From the NCBI GenBank assembly GCA_021296025.1, contig JAGWBF010000048.1:1-11278 (forward strand): a DNA stretch of 11,278 bases. The letters run 5' to 3'. Below, one piece after another: positions 6,345 to 11,278 of the stretch. The notes below the pieces were generated by a model. That model was not told where the DNA came from and searched no databases. It worked only from the letters and a program-made list of their open reading frames with translations. The stretch comes from Dehalococcoidia bacterium (GTDB taxonomy: Bacteria > Chloroflexota > Dehalococcoidia > Lucifugimonadales > JAGWBF01). Position numbers and translations under genes: made by a program. Numbering within the stretch: the first letter of the stretch is position 1; the number at the start of each line of letters is the position of its first letter.

Positions 6345-8936
6345 CTACTTGCCCAGGCGGTCCTCCAGCTTCTCCAGGCGGTCCTTCAGCTTGCGGTTCT
6401 CCTCGCCCAGGGACTCCAGGTCCGTCCGCAGCTTCTTCACATCCTCCCCTCGGTCCCGGCCCGCGGAGATGGATGCGATGGCCTCTCGGCACTGGCGCAC
6501 CACCCTCCCGTCCAGCTCCCTGGGGATGCGCCTTCCCAGGGCGGGTATGGCCACCGGCTCCCTGATCTCCTGCAGTGCCCGTGCCGCCCCGGCCCGCACC
6601 CGCAGCCACGGGTCGTCCAGGTAGTCGGACACCCACTCGGCTATCTCTTTCTTCTGCTCCCCCAGCTTGGCTAGGCAGCCGAGAGCCGCTTCCCGGGCCC
6701 TGGAGGGCTTGCCGTATCCAGCCCACTCCTTGGCCACCTCGATGGCCTGCTCATTCTGCAGGTCTCCCAGCCCAGCCAGGCCCATGGCTGTGAAGATGTC
6801 GTTGAAGGAGCTCTTCCCCAGGGATGCCGTCACGGCGTCGAAGGCCCCCGCTTCCCGGGTCTTGCACACAGCCCGGACCGCCTCCGCCTCTACGAAGTAG
6901 CTGTCGTCCCGCTCCATGAAGGGCAGCAGGGCATCGAAAGCCGCCTTCTCCTTGAAGTTGCCCAAGGCCGCCACCACGGCCCGGCGCGCCTTGGGGTGGG
7001 CGACGTCTGCGCAGCCCACCAGGGCCTCCAGGGCGGCCTGGGACTTAATCACCCCCAGGGCCTTGGCCGCCTCGGACTGCACTCCCCAGAATTCGTCCGT
7101 CTTCACAGCCTCGGCCAAAGCCTCCACGCTGCGGGGGTCCTCCTGCTTGGCAAGTCCCTGGGCGGCGGTGATGCGCCCGATAATATCCTCATCGTGGGCC
7201 AGCTGGTAGGTGAGCATCTCCCTGGACAGCTCGAACTCCAGGGTCTTCAGGCACCGGTAGCCGGGGTCGAAGCTCACCATCAGCGGCTTCTCCTCGGTGG
7301 GGATGTAGAAGGTCTGGTTTGCCTCGGAGATGTCCAGCTTCACCTCCCGGCGGCCCTGGGAGGTTTCGTAGGCCAGCACGATGGGCACGGCGAATATGGA
7401 GGTCGTCTCATCAGCCGCCTGGGTCTGGCTCACGCCCAACCGGGCCGTCTTCGTCTCTTCGTCCCACTGGTAGGTCAACTTGAATGCCGGGTGGCCCCCC
7501 TTGTACACCCACTGGCGGAAGAACCGGTCCATGCTCCTGCCCGTGGACTCCTCCACCGCCTTCTGCAGGTCGTCGGTGGTCACGTTCCCGCCCCGGTGCT
7601 TGGTGCAGTAGTGGTTCAGAGCCTTCCAGAACAGGTCTTCCCCCAGATAGGCGCGGAGCATGTGGAGCACCAGCGCTCCCTTCTCGTACAGGTGCCTGTC
7701 GAAGATGTCCACCGGCTGGCGGTACATGTTGCTGACGATGGGGCGGCGGTAATGCTGGGAGTCCTCCTGCAGGTAGGTGGTGGCGTCCTGATAGACGGCG
7801 TACCTGAACTCGTCCCGGCCCAGGTCGTGCTCCTTGAAAAGCAGGTCGAAGTAGGTTGCAAACCCTTCGTTGAGCCAGCCGTGGGACCAGTCGCGGCAGG
7901 TTACCAGGTCCCCCCACCTCTGGTGGGCATGCTCGTGGGCTACGATCCTGTCGGCCGAGTAGTCCAGGTGGGCTCGCTCGTTGTGCAACAGGGCGTCGGT
8001 CATGGTGGTGCCAGCTGGGTTCTCCATACCGCCGAATATGAAGTCGGCCACCGTCACCTGGGAGTACTTGTCCCAAGGGTAGGGCACGCCGATCTTTTCG
8101 GCGAAGAACTGCACCATCTTAGGTGTGTTGCCGAAGGCCCGGCGCGTGTCCCCTTCCCTGCCGGGAGGGGAGTAGTAGGAGATGGCCACCCCGTCCACAT
8201 CGTCTCGGACCTCGGTGTACTCCCCGGCCACCAGGGACATGAGATAGGTGGAGTGGAGCTTGTCCTGGAGCCAGTGGAAGGTCCGATGGTCACCCTCGGC
8301 CTCGGAGGAGACCAGACGCCCGTTGGAGATGGCCGTCCAAGAGGCGGGCACCTTGGCGATAATCTCGCTGGTGAATCGCTGGTTGGGGTGGTCGAAGCAG
8401 GGGAACCAGAAGCGGGAGTCCTCGTCCTGGCCCTGGGTCCACACCTGCCGGGGCCGCCCGGGATAGGCATCGTCGGGTACGTTGAAGTACAGGCCGCGCC
8501 GGGGCTGGGAGCTATAGGATATGAGCAGGGTCAACTCCTCGCCGGCGTTCCAGGCCCGACCCAGGTCGATATTCAACTTGCCTCCTGAGGTGGTAAAGGC
8601 CAGGTCGCGGTCGCCCTCCAGGCGGACGCCTGTGACGTCCAGCTCCACGGCGTCCAGCTCCAGGGACGTCAGGCCGTCGTTGATGGGTGATAGCGTGTGG
8701 GAGGCGACGCCGGATATACGGCGCTCCTCCACATCCAGGTCGATCTCCAGCTTGGTGTGGCGCAGGTCGCACACCCTGTCCCTAGGCCACTGAGGCTCGT
8801 CGCCGGGCAGGGGGAAGGCCTTAGCGTCCGCCCCGCCGGATCGGGTAAGTAGGCCCGATGTCGACTCCTCCGCGAATATGAATCCCCTGCGGCAGCAAGC
8901 CTCGGCCGCGTGTTCGATGTTGTATCGGGTGTTCAA
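6345..8936 (-). CDS. M1-family zinc aminopeptidase with C-terminal HEAT-like repeats and coiled coil
   Basis: An 863-residue metallopeptidase of the M1 (gluzincin) family, expected to remove N-terminal residues from peptides. After a short N-terminal segment comes the beta-sandwich (~55-250). The catalytic domain has the substrate-binding GGMEN motif (302-306), zinc site HEHAH (334-338) with third ligand Glu357 in NEGFATYF, and the transition-state tyrosine Tyr417 in LYEKGA. All key residues are present. GGMEN instead of GAMEN is typical of the TAF2-like/cold-active branch. From about 600 to 835 the sequence is alpha-helical with HEAT/armadillo-like repeats (EAAKALGVI, RRAVVAALGNF, RAGAARALQEI). 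Residues ~836-863 are a charged heptad coiled coil. No signal peptide is seen, so it is probably cytoplasmic. The start is TTG 8936, with AGAGGT (8947-8942) 5-6 nt upstream. Confidence 0.9.
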   Translation of the reverse strand: MNTRYNIEHAAEACCRRGFIFAEESTSGLLTRSGGADAKAFPLPGDEPQWPRDRVCDLRHTKLEIDLDVEERRISGVASHTLSPINDGLTSLELDAVELDVTGVRLEGDRDLAFTTSGGKLNIDLGRAWNAGEELTLLISYSSQPRRGLYFNVPDDAYPGRPRQVWTQGQDEDSRFWFPCFDHPNQRFTSEIIAKVPASWTAISNGRLVSSEAEGDHRTFHWLQDKLHSTYLMSLVAGEYTEVRDDVDGVAISYYSPPGREGDTRRAFGNTPKMVQFFAEKIGVPYPWDKYSQVTVADFIFGGMENPAGTTMTDALLHNERAHLDYSADRIVAHEHAHQRWGDLVTCRDWSHGWLNEGFATYFDLLFKEHDLGRDEFRYAVYQDATTYLQEDSQHYRRPIVSNMYRQPVDIFDRHLYEKGALVLHMLRAYLGEDLFWKALNHYCTKHRGGNVTTDDLQKAVEESTGRSMDRFFRQWVYKGGHPAFKLTYQWDEETKTARLGVSQTQAADETTSIFAVPIVLAYETSQGRREVKLDISEANQTFYIPTEEKPLMVSFDPGYRCLKTLEFELSREMLTYQLAHDEDIIGRITAAQGLAKQEDPRSVEALAEAVKTDEFWGVQSEAAKALGVIKSQAALEALVGCADVAHPKARRAVVAALGNFKEKAAFDALLPFMERDDSYFVEAEAVRAVCKTREAGAFDAVTASLGKSSFNDIFTAMGLAGLGDLQNEQAIEVAKEWAGYGKPSRAREAALGCLAKLGEQKKEIAEWVSDYLDDPWLRVRAGAARALQEIREPVAIPALGRRIPRELDGRVVRQCREAIASISAGRDRGEDVKKLRTDLESLGEENRKLKDRLEKLEDRLGK

Positions 8937-9298
8937 TGCAAGACCTCTTCAGTATTAGTGTGTGCCTCCCTCCCAGGGCGACCTGTGCGTATCGGTACCT
9001 TCATCCTCTTCCTGATCCCCTCTCCCATGGCGAGAAGGGGTTGGGGCGAGGGGTACCGCAATCTGTCATTGCAGGCTGTCATTGAGGCGGGGGCCGCATC
9101 CCGGATGACCTGAGGTAGGGAACAGGCCTTACTGTAATACTGGAAGGTGCTGGGAGTCTAGGGGAGAGCCGTCCTGGATCGCCAAAACTCATAAAAGAAG
9201 TGCAATACGGCCCGCAACTAAAGAGGCTTGGGCGAATTCATTCCACCCATGCCTTTGTGACCTGCCACGGCTGTCCTTGCGGCAGCTAGCTCACCTGA
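8937..9298. other. 362-base gene-free region upstream of the peptidase gene
   Basis: No convincing gene is seen on either strand. The left part must carry the peptidase promoter; TAATAC near 8955-8960 on the minus strand could be a -10, but no good -35 accompanies it. The region contains a C/G-rich palindromic element (8993-9058) and a 9-base direct repeat CTGTCATTG (9063-9071 and 9076-9084). A bulged hairpin, CTGCC/GGCAG (9262-9266 with 9281-9285), lies just beyond the stop of the neighbouring surface-protein gene and lacks a T-run. Confidence 0.5.
8993..9058. repeat. C/G-rich imperfect palindrome bounded by CGGTACC arms
   Basis: The element is bounded by inverted 7-mers, CGGTACC (8993-8999) and GGTACCG (9052-9058). 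Inside, CCCCTCTCCC (9017-9026) can pair imperfectly with either AGAAGGGG (9033-9040) or GGGGCGAGGGG (9043-9053). The layout (C-rich arm, short loop, G-rich arm, second G-rich block) resembles dispersed intergenic repeats found in many high-G+C genomes. Related hairpins occur at 10181-10260. Copy number outside the window is unknown. Confidence 0.45.
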
Positions 9299-10120
9299 CT
9301 ATGTTAGGCCCAATATGCGGTTCCTGAAGATGAAGATGGCTGTCGCACTGCCCACCAGGAATACCAACAGGCCGATTAGTATCCACATGAACACGTTTGT
9401 GCCGCCTCCATCTTCTCCCTCCTCGGGCTCCGGTGTTGGGGAAGGCTCTGGTGCGGGAGTATTTGTAGGCGGAGTGGTCGCCGTCGGCTCGGGCATAGGC
9501 GTGGGAGTTGGCGCCGGTGGGGCCGTGGGCGCGGGCGTAGCGGGGGGCGCGGCCGTTGGGACTGGGGTCGGCGGCACAGGCGTGGGTTCGGGCGTAGGGA
9601 TCGCTGTTGGGACCGGGGTTGGGACCGGAGTCGGCGGCACGGGCGTGGGTTCGGGCGTAGGGATCGCCGTCGGGACCGGGGTCGGAGGCACGGGTGCAGT
9701 CGTAGGCTGCGGAGCGACCGGCAACGCTTCATCGAAGGTCAGGTGCTGCTCTCTGTACAGTGGTGTAGCCGATTGGAGGGGCAAACTTTCCCTGGCCTGG
9801 ATCCTACCGTGACCGGTCACGATCCAGAAGGTTATCGGGCGGCCCGTGAAGCTCCCGTCGGGAGGCCCGACCACCAGGGCCGTGTATCTGTCTCCCGTCT
9901 CAATCAGCACCGGGAAGCTTTCCCATCCGCCGGCGGAAATGTCGCATCCGTTCACACAGGCGACCAAACTATAGCTCGTAGGGTCGGAGCCATCGGTCAT
10001 GGTGATTGTTCCGTGGTACCCCACCGGAGGTCCTGGAGGTGTGCCCTGTCCCAGCTGGGCGCCCAGGGCGGCAAATATCAACAGAAGGACTAACGGAAGG
10101 GCTAACATGGACCGGTGCAT
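9299..10120 (-). CDS. Exported, membrane-anchored protein with Pro/Thr-rich stalk
   Basis: The family is not recognised. The 273-residue protein begins with a signal peptide (basic MHRS, hydrophobic core 5-19, likely cleavage near A-L-G-A 18-21). Residues ~34-135 form a small beta-rich extracellular domain (GYHGTITMTDG, YSLVACVNGC with Cys55/Cys59, RYTALVVG, PITFWIV). It resembles, by eye only, the 'G-T-V-T-V-dG...Y' secreted domains common in Chloroflexota. Residues ~137-235 are a Pro/Thr/Val/Ala stalk with a 21-residue internal repeat. An acidic/Gly patch (EPEEGEDGGG) leads to one transmembrane helix (243-265) and the basic tail RNRILGLT. The expected topology is outside-N, inside-C, a stalked surface protein. 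The start is ATG 10120, with AGGAGG (10137-10132) 11 nt upstream; ATG 10108 is a less likely alternative. It lies 163 nt downstream of a similarly built gene. Confidence 0.75.
   Translation of the reverse strand: MHRSMLALPLVLLLIFAALGAQLGQGTPPGPPVGYHGTITMTDGSDPTSYSLVACVNGCDISAGGWESFPVLIETGDRYTALVVGPPDGSFTGRPITFWIVTGHGRIQARESLPLQSATPLYREQHLTFDEALPVAPQPTTAPVPPTPVPTAIPTPEPTPVPPTPVPTPVPTAIPTPEPTPVPPTPVPTAAPPATPAPTAPPAPTPTPMPEPTATTPPTNTPAPEPSPTPEPEEGEDGGGTNVFMWILIGLLVFLVGSATAIFIFRNRILGLT
9568..9732 (-). repeat. 63-bp tandem repeat encoding the Pro/Thr stalk
   Basis: Two near-identical 63-bp units (9568-9630 and 9631-9693) encode 21 residues each around TAIPTPEPTPVPPTPVP. A third, shorter and degenerate unit begins at 9682, offset by 51 bp, as if the four-residue TPVP spacer had been lost. 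The period is a multiple of three, so changes in copy number would lengthen or shorten the stalk without a frameshift. Confidence 0.8.
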
Positions 10121-10180
10121 CTCTGCAAATGCCTCCTCACCTCATCGCCACCCCTGGCCCGTGGTTCCGGTGTTGTAGCT

Positions 10181-10195
10181 GGGGTCTTTGACCCC
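10181..10195. repeat. Tight 6-bp hairpin upstream of the first surface-protein gene
   Basis: GGGGTC (10181-10186) and GACCCC (10190-10195) pair perfectly around TTT. The GACCC half can instead pair with GGGTC at 10210-10214, so two mutually exclusive hairpins are possible in RNA from either strand. It lies 44 nt beyond the ribosome-binding site of the 9299-10120 gene. Confidence 0.5.
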
Positions 10196-10237
10196 TCCCC
10201 CTAAGGGAAGGGTCTGCTATGGCGTCTCGATTTCCTG

Positions 10238-10260
10238 CCCCCTTCCCACGGGGAAGGGGG
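10238..10260. repeat. Perfect 10-bp hairpin between the two surface-protein genes
   Basis: CCCCCTTCCC (10238-10247) and GGGAAGGGGG (10251-10260) are exact inverted repeats around a 3-nt ACG loop. It begins about 23 nt past the stop of the upstream minus-strand gene. There it could terminate or stabilise that transcript, but no T-run follows on either strand. Its sequence resembles the imperfect element at 10190-10214, suggesting two copies of one dispersed repeat. Confidence 0.6.
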
Positions 10261-10283
10261 TGTCGTGCTTCTATACTGGGACC

Positions 10284-11278
10284 TTAGCTCCGCCGCATTA
10301 CGACGTACCCTACCGACGCAGCAGCTATAACCACCACGATGGCGAGGACTATCAGTATCCACCAGATTACTCCCAGTCCACCCTCATCCTCGGGCTCCGG
10401 CTCCGGCATAGGTGTCGGGGTTGGGACCGGGGTCGGTGGCACAGGCGTCGGCGTTGCCGTAGGCTCAGGTGTCGCCGTAGGCGTGGGAATGGGCGTCGGC
10501 GTTGGTGCAGGCGTAGAGGTGGGCGCCGGTGTGGGTGTTGGTGTAGGCAGCACCGGCGTAGCTGTGGGCTCAGGTGTTGCCGTGGGTCTGGGGGTAGGAT
10601 ACGGAGCGGCGATAAGCACTTCCTCATCAATCTCGCCGCCAGTGACTGTTACGGAGAACCTGATCTGGTTGGTCTGGGCCACGACCCCGCCCGGGTCCCT
10701 GGCGATAACCGTGATCATCGCCGAGCCTTCGCTCACAGGGGTGACTCTGACCAGACGGCCAACAATCTCCGCCGTCGCAACCTCGGAATCGCTGCTGCGG
10801 GCGCTGTAGGTGAGGCTGTCGCCGTCGAAATCCTCGAAGCGCCCTTCCACCAGCTGGGTCATAGACTCCCCGCCGGCCACAAGGGTCAGCGCGGGGATGG
10901 CCCCCCGGCGCTCAGGTATGTCGTTTATGGGCACTACGATTATGTTCACGCTACCCGAGTCGGTGACTACAGCAGCATCACCCTCACCGGTGGTTACCTC
11001 CCACATCACTGTGTCCAATGCTACCGCATCCGGGTCGGCAGGCATGTTCCTGGCCGGGGTGTAGGTCATCGTGGTCCCGCTGAATGAAGCGGAGCCGTTC
11101 CTGGGAGCGCTGCCGGTATGGGCCGCCCCTTCGGGCACCGTGATATCCACCGGCGTGTCCTCAGCTATGACTGCGATAATGACCTGGCCGGTGGGCTCGT
11201 TACAAATGTTTGTGGGGCAATTGTCGCCATTGGTCGCCGTTATGGTTGCTATCCAGGGGTCGTCCTGCTCTTCAGCGG
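10284..11278 (-). CDS. Surface protein with cadherin/Ig-like domains, Pro/Thr stalk and C-terminal anchor (5' end outside window)
   Basis: The frame is open from the window edge (first full codon at 11276) to TAA at 10286-10284, so 330 C-terminal residues are visible. The first ~40 (I-A-T-I-T-A-T-N-G-D-N-C-P-T-N-I-C) end an upstream domain. Next comes a bacterial cadherin-like (Big_9-type) domain, from E-D-T-P-V-D-I-T-V through T-T-M-T-Y-T-P-A to VNIIVVPINDIPE. The following Ig/cadherin-like domain has DFDGDSLTYSARSSD and SAMITVIARDPGGVV. A Pro/Thr stalk (~75 residues), an acidic patch (EPEPEDEGG), a transmembrane helix (LGVIWWILIVLAIVVVIAAAS) and the tail V-V-M-R-R-S finish it. Such proteins typically act in adhesion or at the cell envelope; no specific ligand can be named. 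The true start lies upstream of the window, so an internal GTG (11150) is not used. Confidence 0.8.
   Translation of the reverse strand, partial: AEEQDDPWIATITATNGDNCPTNICNEPTGQVIIAVIAEDTPVDITVPEGAAHTGSAPRNGSASFSGTTMTYTPARNMPADPDAVALDTVMWEVTTGEGDAAVVTDSGSVNIIVVPINDIPERRGAIPALTLVAGGESMTQLVEGRFEDFDGDSLTYSARSSDSEVATAEIVGRLVRVTPVSEGSAMITVIARDPGGVVAQTNQIRFSVTVTGGEIDEEVLIAAPYPTPRPTATPEPTATPVLPTPTPTPAPTSTPAPTPTPIPTPTATPEPTATPTPVPPTPVPTPTPMPEPEPEDEGGLGVIWWILIVLAIVVVIAAASVGYVVMRRS
10395..10605 (-). repeat. Low-complexity Pro/Thr-coding stalk of the second surface protein
   Basis: A run of short imperfect repeats encodes TP/PT-rich sequence (TATPEPTATP occurs twice, with PTPTPTPAPTSTPAP between). It is less regular than the 63-bp repeats of the neighbouring gene. 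A 29-nt segment at 10420-10448 matches 9555-9583 in that gene at 27 of 29 positions. Confidence 0.7.

Noticed and set aside
6996..8588. A 530-codon open frame on the plus strand
   Set aside because: It lies wholly antisense to the M1 peptidase, whose catalytic motifs are intact, and its product is low-complexity Gly/Val/Leu/His-rich with no recognisable domain. Long antisense frames are expected at this G+C.
549..9283. A 14-base identity (GCTGTCCTTGCGGC) between 549-562 and 9270-9283
   Set aside because: One copy is inside the end of the PH-domain gene, and a match of this length is not unlikely by chance in 11 kb of G+C-rich DNA.
9568..9732. Regular repeats that might be a CRISPR array
   Set aside because: The units are in-frame and contiguous, with no unique spacers, and encode a Pro/Thr stalk.
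10188..11087. A 299-codon plus-strand frame with an Arg-rich middle
   Set aside because: The Arg/Gly runs are the antisense reading of the Pro/Thr stalk repeats of the surface protein.

Overview
The window reads as a stretch of ordinary bacterial chromosome with high G+C and dense gene packing. The best guess for the host is a Chloroflexota lineage, perhaps of the Dehalococcoidia/SAR202 kind. The hints are the mix of housekeeping genes, the frequent GTG and TTG starts, a HEAT-repeat M1 peptidase, and exported proteins with long Pro/Thr linkers and a C-terminal membrane anchor. This is inference from style; there is no rRNA or other phylogenetic marker here.

Left edge (1-1270): the last two membrane segments of an MFS transporter on the plus strand, about 300 bases without a recognisable gene, then a small membrane protein with a bacterial PH domain on the minus strand. 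A divergent promoter region separates it from the next block.

Central plus-strand block (1273-5392): tRNA-Ser(GCU) with encoded CCA, then miaB (tRNA methylthiotransferase), nadA and nadC (quinolinate synthase and quinolinate phosphoribosyltransferase, two consecutive steps of de novo NAD synthesis), and a DinB-superfamily protein. Gaps are 27-39 nt and a promoter is visible just before the tRNA, so the block may be one transcript. nadB is not in the window.

Minus-strand block (5352-8936): dtd (D-aminoacyl-tRNA deacylase) is preceded by an FmdB-type zinc-ribbon gene with which it shares a TTGA stop/start overlap. A good promoter precedes that pair. Upstream lies a large M1-family zinc aminopeptidase with a C-terminal HEAT-like region and coiled coil. 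dtd and the DinB gene converge and overlap by 41 bp.

Right edge (8937-11278): a 362-base gene-free stretch with a C/G-rich imperfect palindrome, then two minus-strand genes for exported, membrane-anchored proteins. Each has a globular outer part, a Pro/Thr-rich spacer, an acidic/glycine patch, one transmembrane helix and a short basic tail. The second runs off the window and carries cadherin/Ig-like domains. Tight G/C hairpins lie between them.

I found no CRISPR array, transposase, prophage or defence system. The least understood material is the pair of surface proteins, the G/C palindromes around them, and the tightly overlapped gene junctions.
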